Of a stretch of 64,000 bases of DNA, positions 16,659 to 24,490 are shown in pieces (positions within the stretch are counted from its first letter, which is position 1; the number at the start of each line of letters is the position of its first letter). Source of the DNA: Bacillus sp. S/N-304-OC-R1 (GTDB taxonomy: Bacteria; Bacillota; Bacilli; Bacillales; Cytobacillaceae). The notes under the pieces were generated by a model. It was not told the DNA's origin, did not search any database, and saw nothing but the letters and a program-made list of their open reading frames with translations. The translations under genes and the position numbers were made by a program. The stretch spans positions 370,133-434,132 of the forward strand of contig NZ_JACWFE010000004.1 of assembly GCF_019749375.1 (NCBI RefSeq), read 5' to 3'.

Positions 16659-16934
16659 TTATGGTTTAATATCAGGCATTGGTAACCATTCTGATTCAAA
16701 AGAAGCAGCAGAGTCGATTTGATCTCGATCGTCTACCATACTATTCGTTCCAAAGAAATTGCTTCCATCACCCATATTTTGTCCGAGACCCATATTTTTC
16801 TTATCAGAATTGTGCCATTCTGCTAATAAATTATTACCGACATTAATGGCAGATGCATTTTCAAATGAATTCACTTTAATTATATTAATATGAATATTGA
16901 ACTGAGCAGGCCTTGTTACAGGAGCCATCCACAA
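16659..16934 (-). CDS. GerPA/GerPF-family spore protein (first of four)
   Basis: The 91-residue protein is the longest of the four, with an N-terminal extension MWMAPVTRPAQFNIH before INIIKVNSFENASAINVG. It has the KKNMGLGQNMGDGS turn and the DDRDQIDSAAS acidic motif, plus a C-terminal EWLPMPDIKP extension. CGAAAGGAGAGG precedes the ATG. It leads the cluster, so the promoter should lie in 16935-17100. I could not settle on a sigma-K promoter there. Confidence 0.72.
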   Translation of the reverse strand: MWMAPVTRPAQFNIHINIIKVNSFENASAINVGNNLLAEWHNSDKKNMGLGQNMGDGSNFFGTNSMVDDRDQIDSAASFESEWLPMPDIKP

Positions 16935-17116
16935 CCTCTCCTTTCGTCTTTTAAACTATATTCATAAAAATGTCGATTATGTTAAATATATATGAGTATT
17001 CGCGTTATAACCTAGAATTTTAAGCATATATCGAACATTTGCTAACCCATTAAAATAACAAAATTTATATTTTTATAAAGTTTGGAAATGTATATTTTAT
17101 AATCAGCACAATGAAA

Positions 17117-17141
17117 AAAGAACGCCAAAAAAGCGTTCTTT
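17117..17141. terminator. Terminator of the tandem-GNAT gene
   Basis: A 9-bp stem, AAAGAACGC (17117-17125) with GCGTTCTTT (17133-17141), flanked by A and T runs. Confidence 0.78.
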
Positions 17142-17161
17142 AAAGAAACTAATCTAATTTT

Positions 17162-18082
17162 TTATTTAAGAATAGTAAAAAATCGAAGTTCTTCAGTTTC
17201 TACCTCGAAACCAACAGATTTGTATAAGTTTAGAGCTTTTTCATTGGTAGTTTCTACCTGTAACTTTGCTACAGTCAAACCTTTTTCTTTTAAATAAAGC
17301 ATGGATTTTGTAAGGATATGTTTAGCGATGCCTTGTTTTCTCCAATTTTCCCTTACAAATACATCTTCAATTATTCCGATTTCATTATCGCCTTCTAGTT
17401 CTTTCCAAGCCATTGCATTCCCGACGATTGTTCCATTTTCTCTTACATTAATAGAAGTCCAAAATTCGTTACTTTTATACTCTCGAAGTCTATTTAAACC
17501 AAGAGCGGCTTCAGGCCATATTTCTGCTTCGACTTTTAAGTATTCTTGTTCTTCGTTAGGAGATTCCATATTCCAGTGGAAAAGTTGATAGTCCCTAATT
17601 GTTGTTGTTTCATTTATCTCTCTTTCTAAATCTCTTTTCATCGAATATAAAGTATTTAAATGGTTAAACCCTTTTTCTTTAGTGAAGAAAAGGTTATTTT
17701 CGACTTCGTTTTGAAAGTTCCCTACACATAGCAGCGTTTCATACTCATTTGGCAATGTTTCCTTTAAAAGTAGCGCTATATTGTACAATCTTTCGTAAAT
17801 TTGATTTAATATCGCTGTATCTGTATTCGGTAAGGCTTTTAAATTAATATAAATGGAGTGCTTGCTATCATTTGAACGTCCTGATGGAATGACACTAATG
17901 ACTTGAATTTGACCTTTAGCAATCATTTTTCCATCTTTAAAAGCACAAATTACATCCTTCCAATTTCCTTCGTCTCCTACCCACCAAAATACGGTTGGTT
18001 CTTGAGATGTCATTGTGCGATAAAAATTCCCCAAAAGAGGCATATCCTCTTTTTTAAAACTCCTAATTTCTACATTGCTCAT
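17162..18082 (-). CDS. Two-domain GNAT acetyltransferase
   Basis: The 306-residue protein is twice the usual GNAT length. The C-terminal domain (about residues 155-306) is clearly active-type: IEDVFVRENWRKQGIAKHIL contains the R-x2-G-x-A acetyl-CoA loop, and TTNEKALNLYKSVGFEVE is the C-terminal motif. The N-terminal half (IRSFKKEDMPLLGNFYRTMT onward) has GNAT-like strands but no intact loop, so it is likely a degenerate domain. CAGGAGAG precedes the ATG. The substrate is unknown. Confidence 0.85.
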   Translation of the reverse strand: MSNVEIRSFKKEDMPLLGNFYRTMTSQEPTVFWWVGDEGNWKDVICAFKDGKMIAKGQIQVISVIPSGRSNDSKHSIYINLKALPNTDTAILNQIYERLYNIALLLKETLPNEYETLLCVGNFQNEVENNLFFTKEKGFNHLNTLYSMKRDLEREINETTTIRDYQLFHWNMESPNEEQEYLKVEAEIWPEAALGLNRLREYKSNEFWTSINVRENGTIVGNAMAWKELEGDNEIGIIEDVFVRENWRKQGIAKHILTKSMLYLKEKGLTVAKLQVETTNEKALNLYKSVGFEVETEELRFFTILK

Positions 18083-18529
18083 TAAACACTCTCCTGATTC
18101 TATAATTAAATGATAATATTAAAATAACATATTTTACCTTATAAGGATAGAGTTGTAATAGGGGATCGCTAATTATTAATTCAATAGTGTTTTTGATAAC
18201 AGATAAAAAGTAGAATTAAAGTAAATATAAAATGTGGGGGATTAACTTGAGCCTAGTATCATTAGCTGGTCAATGGGGGGTTGTCAATATTACCTAAAGA
18301 AATGCAAATGATTATTAAAAAAGTGAACGATACATATTCAGGGATGCAGAATTATTATCATTTTTACTAAGATGAAATTTAAAAAGTAGAGATTATTTTT
18401 TAATTCATGGTCAAGAGTTATTAAATAACTAAAATCCATTGGGTTGATTAAATTGAAACCATTTTGATTACTTTACGTATTATTTAATAAGAATTTTTAT
18501 TAGAAAACATGAAAGAAAGAGTGAGCTAT
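18083..18529. other. Intergenic region without a supported gene
   Basis: About 450 bp of AT-rich DNA. Two very short open stretches (around 18232-18296 and 18302-18370) have no family resemblance and may be remnants. No hairpin or operator stood out. Confidence 0.5.
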
Positions 18530-18835
18530 ATGGCTGAAACCATTTTGATATTTATTTTTATAATTCCTATTTATGGTTTATTAATTTGGTCTTATTTATG
18601 CACTGAAGATAGTATATTGTTTGGGAGAATGTGGATGTTTAAAGAGGAACCAGAGCTATCCAATGAAGTCATCCGCTACACCAAATTCGCATCCTTAACT
18701 TGTTTGATTGCCATTCCTATTATTCTAATAAGTTTCATTTTTGATATTCTCATTCTCAGATTTTCATTAGTTGTATTCCCTTTAATATTAATATTAGGGA
18801 AACTAAAAATATACACAGATGATAAGGATCTTTAA
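18530..18835 (+). CDS. Small membrane protein of unknown function
   Basis: The product has 101 residues from the ATG at 18530; a start at 18509 would add seven residues but places AAGAAAGAG inside the gene instead of before it. It has an N-terminal transmembrane helix (ILIFIFIIPIYGLLIWSYL), a short polar loop with the segment FKEEPELSNEVIRYTKF, and two further C-terminal helices. I recognise no family. It is convergent with the MFS gene across a terminator. Confidence 0.6.
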   Translation: MAETILIFIFIIPIYGLLIWSYLCTEDSILFGRMWMFKEEPELSNEVIRYTKFASLTCLIAIPIILISFIFDILILRFSLVVFPLILILGKLKIYTDDKDL

Positions 18836-18887
18836 TCAACTATGAAAACAATAATAGGTTTCTATAAACAACTAAGCTTTGAATTAA

Positions 18888-18923
18888 TGACAAAACACAG
18901 GATATAAACCCTGCGTTTTGTCA
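18888..18923. terminator. Bidirectional terminator
   Basis: TGACAAAAC-CAG pairs with CTG-GTTTTGTCA (18888-18900 with 18911-18923, one mismatch). It separates the small membrane protein gene from the convergent MFS gene. Confidence 0.75.
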
Positions 18924-18927
18924 TTAT

Positions 18928-20112
18928 TTATATAGTTATTTTATTCCTCCAAATCATTCCAAGGTAAATACCAACAGACAACAGAACAGATATGCCAGCA
19001 ATAACATAAATGGTGCTGTAGCCAAACCAGTAGGCGATTTGTCCAAATAGAATTGCACCGATTCCTACTCCGAGATCAAAAAAGGTTAAAAAGGTCGCAT
19101 TGGCCATTCCTCTTCTATGACTGGGTACATCCTTAACCGACCAAGCTTGCAAGGCAGGCTGTACCGTACCAAAACCAAATCCATACAAAACAGCTGCTAT
19201 GTAAAGGGTCAAACTATTGGGCAGCCACGCTAGCAAACTCATTGAGATGATGATTAAAAGTGCCCCTGGGATAAAGACTGCCTTATGTCCTTTTCGATCA
19301 TATAGTTTCCCTGTAAAAGGGCGTGAAACCATTAATGCAATTGCATACAAGAAGAAATACATGAGGATCCCATCAATTCCTTTTTCCTGCGAATAAATCG
19401 GAAGAAAAGAGGAAATGCCACCAAATGTAAGAGTGATGAAAAACAGAAGGATAGAAGGCGGCAATGCACTTTTCTCATAAATTCCCCGTTTTCCAAGCTG
19501 TGCGGAATTTGTCTCCATTTTTCGATAATGGATGTTTAATGATAAGAAGAAAGCAACGAAACCAAGGACTGCACATACAAGAAAAATCTGCGGAAATGTT
19601 AAAAAACCAACGAATGCTAGACCTAATGTTGGACCGAGTGCCAATGCCAGGCTACTTGATAGACCATAAATCCCCATTCCTTCTCCTCGTCTTTTTGGCG
19701 GGATGATATCCGTGATAATTGTTCCTGAGGCGGTTGTCGAATATCCCCAGCCAACTCCTTGAACAATTCTTAGAAAAAATAAAAATAGTAAACTCTTTAC
19801 AAATCCAAATGAGGCGATTGAGACGACAAATAATACAAGTCCTAGCAAATAGACAAAGCGTCTGCCTTTTGTTTCGATTGTTTGTCCCGCATGAGGTCTA
19901 AGGAGGAGGGAAGAGAATGTGAAGATCCCAACGACTAGACCAACTAGCTGGTCGTTTCCCCCAAGCTCTTTAACAAACAATGGAATGGTGGGTACAGTCA
20001 TTTGAAAACAAAGAAAAATAAAGAAATTGGCCAATAATATAAGAGTAAAATCCTTGGTCCATATTTTATCGGCTGACATTTGGGGAGCACTTTTTATCAT
20101 TGGTTCAGACAT
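18928..20112 (-). CDS. Major facilitator superfamily transporter (YwoG-like)
   Basis: The 394-residue protein has twelve predicted helices and the MFS loop-2 type motif RPHAGQTIETKGRR (about residues 72-85), repeated in the second half as RPFTGKLYDRKGHK. The GIYGLSSSLALALGPTLGL segment fits the drug-efflux branch. AGGAGG precedes the ATG. It is closely related to the second MFS gene of this window (41178-42380). A palindrome (20160-20175) lies about 48 bp upstream and could bind a repressor. The substrate is unknown. Confidence 0.88.
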   Translation of the reverse strand: MSEPMIKSAPQMSADKIWTKDFTLILLANFFIFLCFQMTVPTIPLFVKELGGNDQLVGLVVGIFTFSSLLLRPHAGQTIETKGRRFVYLLGLVLFVVSIASFGFVKSLLFLFFLRIVQGVGWGYSTTASGTIITDIIPPKRRGEGMGIYGLSSSLALALGPTLGLAFVGFLTFPQIFLVCAVLGFVAFFLSLNIHYRKMETNSAQLGKRGIYEKSALPPSILLFFITLTFGGISSFLPIYSQEKGIDGILMYFFLYAIALMVSRPFTGKLYDRKGHKAVFIPGALLIIISMSLLAWLPNSLTLYIAAVLYGFGFGTVQPALQAWSVKDVPSHRRGMANATFLTFFDLGVGIGAILFGQIAYWFGYSTIYVIAGISVLLSVGIYLGMIWRNKITI

Positions 20113-20159
20113 TTTGATTTCCTCCTGGATGTTATCTAAAAATTAATTCAATCAATTAT

Positions 20160-20175
20160 TTGATTATTTAATCAA
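20160..20175. promoter_or_regulatory. Palindrome upstream of the MFS gene
   Basis: TTGATTATTTAATCAA is an inverted repeat (TTGATT with AATCAA around a 4-base centre) inside a longer AT-rich region ahead of the MFS start. MarR-type repressors use similar sites. No regulator gene is adjacent, so the assignment is speculative. Confidence 0.4.
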
Positions 20176-20356
20176 TAATTTTATTTTACAGGAAGCTGTA
20201 ATTGAATCCTAGTAGAAGGATTGGAACCTTTAATATAGGCTGTTTGTAACCAAACTAAAATGTTTTTGTACATATTTATTTTAAAAAATATAGTCTGTCT
20301 TTTAATGTTATATACATGTATGGTTACACTATGAGATGTACGAAGGAGTGTTCAAT

Positions 20357-20602
20357 TTGTTTATTAAACTGACAAAAGACCAGCAGCAATTAATGATTTC
20401 AGATATTCAAGAATTTTTTTTACATGAGAGGGACGAGGAAATTTCGGAATTTGCGGCAGAAAGATTTCTGTTTTTTATTAAAGAATCGTTAGCTCCTCAT
20501 TTTTATAATGCCGCTGTCTTAGATGCAAAACATGTATTAGAGCAACAATATTCAGCTTTAGAAGAAGAGATATTAACATTAGAGCGGCCAATCAATAAAT
20601 AA
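20357..20602 (+). CDS. DUF2164 family protein
   Basis: The product has 81 residues and starts MFIKLTKDQQQLMISDIQEF. The charged middle ERDEEISEFAAERFLFFIKE and the ending FYNAAVLDAKHVLEQQ match the DUF2164 pattern. I chose the TTG at 20357, eight bases after AAGGAG; the ATG at 20336 lies upstream of that site and lacks one of its own. The function of the family is not established. A terminator follows at 20614-20636. Confidence 0.8.
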   Translation: MFIKLTKDQQQLMISDIQEFFLHERDEEISEFAAERFLFFIKESLAPHFYNAAVLDAKHVLEQQYSALEEEILTLERPINK

Positions 20603-20613
20603 ATGATGAATCT

Positions 20614-20636
20614 AGAGTGAATTTTCTATTCACTCT
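20614..20636 (+). terminator. Terminator of the DUF2164 gene
   Basis: AGAGTGAA (20614-20621) pairs with TTCACTCT (20629-20636), followed by a run of T. Confidence 0.82.
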
Positions 20637-20779
20637 TTTTTTATTTGCGATATCAATGTAGTGATAAAACTTTGCATAATTATATGAAAAAGATTATGAT
20701 ATAATCAATAATTAGGAGCAGATACTATGATTTGCTACCAGATTTGTATGAACTCAATATATAGGTTTTGGAGGCTAAT

Positions 20780-21559
20780 ATGGAAGATTTACTTAAATTA
20801 CAGGGCAAGAATATTGTAGTAATGGGCGTAGCAAATGAACGCAGTATAGCTTGGGGAGTGGCAAAATCTCTTTTTCAAGCAGGAGCGAACATTATTTTTA
20901 CTTATCGAAAGGAACGTTCTCTTGCAAAGCTGACAAAAATGCTGAGTGATAACAATCTTGAAGCTAAATTAATTATCCAATGCGATGTAAATAGTGATGA
21001 AAGCGTGACAGAAGCATTTAAGAAAATTGGGGAAACTGCAGGCACAATCCATGGCGTTGTACATTCCCTTGCATTTGCACATGCAGAAGACCTAAAGGGA
21101 GATTTTATCGATACTTCTAGAAGCGGCTATGCATTTGCTCAAGATACTAGTGCATATTCATTGATTGCGGTTGCACGTGAAGCAAAACCTTTCATGACTG
21201 AAGGGGGTTCCATCATTGCGATGTCATACCTAGGCGCAGAACGTGTTGCACCTGGATATAACGTAATGGGAATCGCTAAAGCATCACTTGAAGCATCTGT
21301 GAAATATTTGGCTTTAGACTTAGGAAAAGATAATATTCGTGTGAATGCTATTTCTGCGGGTGCTATTCGAACACTCGCTGCGAAGGGAATTCCATCATTT
21401 AATCAAATTCTGCATAAAATTGAAGAAACATCACCACTTCAAAGAAATGTTACACAAGAAGAGGTTGGCGATATGACATTAGCACTTATGAGTCACCTTT
21501 CAAGAGGTGTAACAGGTGAAATTGTGTATGTAGATGCCGGCTATAATATTATGGCTTAA
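20780..21559 (+). CDS. fabI: Enoyl-[acyl-carrier-protein] reductase (NADH), FabI
   Basis: The 259-residue protein shows the FabI hallmarks: GVANERSIAWGVAKSLFQAG near the N-terminus (divergent Rossmann loop), HSLAFAHAEDLKGDF, and the catalytic Tyr-x6-Lys pair within YNVMGIAKASLEA. It reduces enoyl-ACP in the last step of each fatty acid elongation round and is the usual triclosan target. I chose the ATG at 20780 after TTTTGGAGG; the in-frame TTG at 20768 overlaps that site. Whether it is the only enoyl reductase of the genome cannot be told here. Confidence 0.93.
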   Translation: MEDLLKLQGKNIVVMGVANERSIAWGVAKSLFQAGANIIFTYRKERSLAKLTKMLSDNNLEAKLIIQCDVNSDESVTEAFKKIGETAGTIHGVVHSLAFAHAEDLKGDFIDTSRSGYAFAQDTSAYSLIAVAREAKPFMTEGGSIIAMSYLGAERVAPGYNVMGIAKASLEASVKYLALDLGKDNIRVNAISAGAIRTLAAKGIPSFNQILHKIEETSPLQRNVTQEEVGDMTLALMSHLSRGVTGEIVYVDAGYNIMA

Positions 21560-21621
21560 GTGTTCATATAGGAGGTTCTTTTTGGAGAGTAAACCAGAAA
21601 GAATCTCTTTTTTATTTATCC

Positions 21622-21671
21622 TTGAAGTTTGTAAAAATAATAAGTATAATCATATCGAGAACGAATGTTCT
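21622..21671 (+). promoter_or_regulatory. Sigma-A promoter with a LexA (SOS) box over the start region
   Basis: TTGAAG (21622-21627), a 17-base spacer and TATAAT (21645-21650) make a strong vegetative promoter. Immediately downstream, AGAACGAATGTTCT (21658-21671) contains the GAAC-N4-GTTC core of the Bacillus LexA/DinR operator. LexA bound there would block transcription of the YdjM-like gene. Confidence 0.78.
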
Positions 21672-21712
21672 GTTTTGGTATAATTACAATAATTAGAGAT
21701 AGGTGGAAGCAA

Positions 21713-22339
21713 TTGAACGGTACAGCACATACAGTCATCGGGGCAGGAGCGGGGTTTATAACAGCTAACGTGCTGCAGACAGATCCAACTGGAACAATTA
21801 TTTTAGTAGGATTAGGAGCTATTTCAGGTTTAATGCCTGATGTCGACATTGATGGAAAACTTAGTAATAAAATTACGATCTCTCATAAGCTTATTAAATC
21901 AATAGTCCAGTGTATTTCAGTTCTATTCGTTTTGATTAGTTATTTTTTTGGTGCAGGAATTTATAAGTGGACAGGTATTGCTATTGGACTTATCTTCTTC
22001 TTCCTTTCTTCGTTTATTAAACAAAGGAGGATGCTCACCATTACAGGTATTGGTTTATTCCTTGGGGGATTTTATTTACGTGAAAATTGGTTATGGATGT
22101 TAGGGATTTTTATTATTGCTGCTTCCTTCGTTCCTCATAGAAGCTATACGCATTCACTTATCGGAATCCTTGCGTTCAGCTATATTTCCTATCAGTTGGA
22201 AGTATCAATGAAGATGAATGGGATATTTATAGCCTGTCTTTTAGGGTATATTAGTCATTTATTAGCCGATTTGAAGCTGCTTCCATTCAACAAGAAAGGA
22301 ATTAAACTATTTTTACCTTTTTCAAATCGGGAATTTTGA
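21713..22339 (+). CDS. YdjM/YfhP-family membrane-bound metal-dependent hydrolase, likely SOS-induced
   Basis: The product has 208 residues from the TTG at 21713, preceded by AGGTGGAAG. It begins MNGTAHTVIGAGAGF, where the early His is typical of the family, and has LMPDVDIDGK, RSYTHSLIG and GYISHLLADLKL, which supply the conserved His and Asp residues of the putative metal site. About five transmembrane helices are present. Family members are called metal-dependent hydrolases by homology only; the substrate is unknown. E. coli ydjM is LexA-regulated, and a LexA-type box sits at the promoter here. Confidence 0.83.
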   Translation: MNGTAHTVIGAGAGFITANVLQTDPTGTIILVGLGAISGLMPDVDIDGKLSNKITISHKLIKSIVQCISVLFVLISYFFGAGIYKWTGIAIGLIFFFLSSFIKQRRMLTITGIGLFLGGFYLRENWLWMLGIFIIAASFVPHRSYTHSLIGILAFSYISYQLEVSMKMNGIFIACLLGYISHLLADLKLLPFNKKGIKLFLPFSNREF

Positions 22340-22351
22340 TTAATAAAAGGG

Positions 22352-22379
22352 AAGAGCCGATAAAATACTACCGGCTCTT
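22352..22379. terminator. Bidirectional terminator
   Basis: AAGAGCCG (22352-22359) pairs with CGGCTCTT (22372-22379); flanking A and T runs serve both the YdjM-like gene and the convergent small gene. Confidence 0.8.
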
Positions 22380-22598
22380 TTACTTAATTGAATCATCTTC
22401 AAAGAAATCTCTGAATTCATCCGTATCCGTAAGCTTTTTATTTTCGAAGTAGGGATTATCGATAGTTGAATCTTGCGGGTCTAGGTTTGTTTTAATAACC
22501 AAGCTTGGTCCAGATGTTCTTGTTTCAGCAATGATTCGATCAGTCAGTTTATTGAAGTCCGGTAGTTTTTTGCTGCCTGGCTTTTTTGGATTCGTCAA
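22380..22598 (-). CDS. Small hydrophilic protein of unknown function
   Basis: The product has 72 residues from the TTG at 22598, which follows ATAGGAGGTG. A longer frame from 22673 exists but has no RBS. The protein is polar, begins with a basic stretch (TNPKKPGSKKLPDFNK) and ends acidic (DTDEFRDFFEDDSIK), with no hydrophobic segment. I recognise no family. It ends inside the terminator shared with the YdjM-like gene. Confidence 0.6.
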   Translation of the reverse strand: MTNPKKPGSKKLPDFNKLTDRIIAETRTSGPSLVIKTNLDPQDSTIDNPYFENKKLTDTDEFRDFFEDDSIK

Positions 22599-22692
22599 GG
22601 TAGCACCTCCTATACGAATAGGTTGCTTCTCAAAAATAATTATATGTAAGCTTTTCTCTTTCATAGGCAGCATTTGCTAAGCAGAAAAGAAA

Positions 22693-22728
22693 AACACCCG
22701 CATTTAATAAGTGAAACATGCAGGTGTT
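22693..22728 (-). terminator. Terminator of the ring-cleaving dioxygenase gene
   Basis: AACACC and GCAT on one side pair with ATGC and GGTGTT on the other (22693-22703 with 22718-22728), followed on the minus strand by a T-containing run. Confidence 0.6.
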
Positions 22729-22738
22729 AATGGAATAG

Positions 22739-23722
22739 TTATTCATATTCTTTTTTTATTTCTTTTGAACTTCTTTCTGTATCTATTGGACGCACTAATT
22801 TTTCGATTTGCTCACGCTTTGATTCCAGAAAAGGCGGCAGTGATAATTTTTCTCCAAGTGTTTCATACGGTTCGTCTCCCATAAATCCTGGGCCATCTGT
22901 AGCGTATTCAAATAATATTTGTGGAGCAACCCTTGAATATAATGATCCGAAGAAGAAACGGTCAACAAATCCTGATGTAGGAATTCGGAAGTTTCTAACT
23001 CGTTTATCCCATTCTTCCAATTCTGCTCTATCATTTACTCTGAACGCAGCATGATGCACAGTTCCGAAGCCTTGCTGAGCTTGAGGAAGATCTGGATTGT
23101 CTTCAACTATCACTTGGGCACCATTTCCTCCTTCACCAGTTTCAAATAGATGAAAAGCATCTTCTTGAGCAATTTCTCTAAATAAAAGCACTTTTTCGAG
23201 CATTTCTTTAAAATATGCAAAGTTTGCAATTCGCACAAAGATCGGTCCTAAACCAGTAATAGCATATTCTAAAGGGATCGGTCCCTTTTGCCAAGGAGTT
23301 CCCGATGCAACGCCATTATTATGTTCATCTGAAATTAATTGATAATGTTGCTCATCAAAATCAACGAAAGAAAGTGTCTTTTTTCCAAATTGTTCTGTAA
23401 CGCCTGAGTGCTTTACCTCAAGACGGTCAAATCGTTTGACCCAATAATTTAGCGCAGCATCACTTGGAACACGAAAGGATGTTTTTGAGATTTCGTTTGT
23501 TCCATGAACCCCTTTGGGAATCCCCGGAAAATCAAAGAACGTCATGTCAGTTCCAGGACTGCCAGTGTCATCAGCAAAAAATAGGTGATAGGTTTTAATA
23601 TCATCTTGATTGACAGTTTTCTTAACAAGTCGAACTCCTAAAACATATGTGAAAAAGTCATATATCCTTTCTGCGCTGCTTGTGATTGCAGTGACATGGT
23701 GGACACCTTTAAGTTCATTCAT
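22739..23722 (-). CDS. Ring-cleaving dioxygenase, MhqO/MhqA/MhqE family
   Basis: The 327-residue protein has two glyoxalase/extradiol-type modules: GVHHVTAITSSAERIYDFFT at the N-terminus and GTVHHAAFRVNDRAELEEWD from about residue 220. The histidines in GVHH and VHHAAF and the glutamate in ILFEYATDGPGF are the likely metal ligands. Homologues open hydroquinone rings in quinone detoxification in B. subtilis. An MhqR-type operator lies about 70 bp upstream, consistent with induction by quinones and electrophiles. It is monocistronic. I cannot say which of the Mhq paralogues it corresponds to. Confidence 0.88.
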   Translation of the reverse strand: MNELKGVHHVTAITSSAERIYDFFTYVLGVRLVKKTVNQDDIKTYHLFFADDTGSPGTDMTFFDFPGIPKGVHGTNEISKTSFRVPSDAALNYWVKRFDRLEVKHSGVTEQFGKKTLSFVDFDEQHYQLISDEHNNGVASGTPWQKGPIPLEYAITGLGPIFVRIANFAYFKEMLEKVLLFREIAQEDAFHLFETGEGGNGAQVIVEDNPDLPQAQQGFGTVHHAAFRVNDRAELEEWDKRVRNFRIPTSGFVDRFFFGSLYSRVAPQILFEYATDGPGFMGDEPYETLGEKLSLPPFLESKREQIEKLVRPIDTERSSKEIKKEYE

Positions 23723-23790
23723 TTATATTCCTCCCAAGTATAGAATTATCAGTGTATCTCAAGTACAAAAATAAATGCTTCGAATAAAAA

Positions 23791-23808
23791 TATCTTTAAT
23801 TCGAGATA
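23791..23808. promoter_or_regulatory. MhqR-type operator
   Basis: TATCTTTAATTCGAGATA is an inverted repeat of TATCT and AGATA with a near-symmetric centre. It matches the quinone-responsive MhqR operator pattern of B. subtilis and sits 68 bp before the dioxygenase start. Confidence 0.68.
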
Positions 23809-23986
23809 AATTTATCACGGATTTGAAGTAATGTCAAATTTCTAACCTATATTGGGCACACTATCTATTTAAGTAAATATATATAAATTTCCTGTGTATA
23901 TAGTAATATTCTTAATCGAAAGACTTTTTAAATACTTTTTGATTTGTTATAATATGAATATTTTTTAGAACATTGGAGGCACATCA

Positions 23987-24490
23987 ATGAAATTAACTGA
24001 AAAGGATTTAGAAATCGTCGAGATTTTAGAAAAGGATGCTCGAGTTAAAACAGAGGATCTAGCAAAAATGATTGATCTAAGCTTAGCTGAAACAGAAGAG
24101 GCGATCAAGAAACTAGAGGATGAAAAGGTCATATTAAAATATACCTCTGTGATAGACTGGGCAAAGGTTGAAGGGCACGCAGGCTTAACAGCCATGATTG
24201 ATGTCAAAGTTACACCAAAACGGGGGGTAGGCTTTGATGATATAGCCGAAAGAATTTATCGCTACAATGAAGTAAAGTCAGTATATCTAATGTCTGGTGC
24301 TTATGATTTATCGGTTGAAATTGAAGGTAAATCGATGAATGAGGTAGCCCGGTTTGTTTCACAAAAGCTTTCAACCCTTGATTCCGTTATCTCTACAACG
24401 ACTCATTTTATTTTGAAGAAGTACAAGCATGATGGGACGATTTTTGAATCCGGTAATGATGAAGACAAAAGAATTGTGGTGTCTCCATAA
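23987..24490 (+). CDS. alaR: Lrp/AsnC family regulator (AlaR/YugG-like)
   Basis: The 167-residue protein has an N-terminal winged helix (KDLEIVEILEKDARVKTEDL, about residues 4-60) and an AsnC effector domain ending with a short charged tail. CATTGGAGG precedes the start. It overlaps the downstream aminotransferase gene by one base, the same arrangement as B. subtilis yugG-yugH (alaR-alaT), where the regulator controls alanine metabolism. The gene name rests on that context. Confidence 0.85.
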   Translation: MKLTEKDLEIVEILEKDARVKTEDLAKMIDLSLAETEEAIKKLEDEKVILKYTSVIDWAKVEGHAGLTAMIDVKVTPKRGVGFDDIAERIYRYNEVKSVYLMSGAYDLSVEIEGKSMNEVARFVSQKLSTLDSVISTTTHFILKKYKHDGTIFESGNDEDKRIVVSP

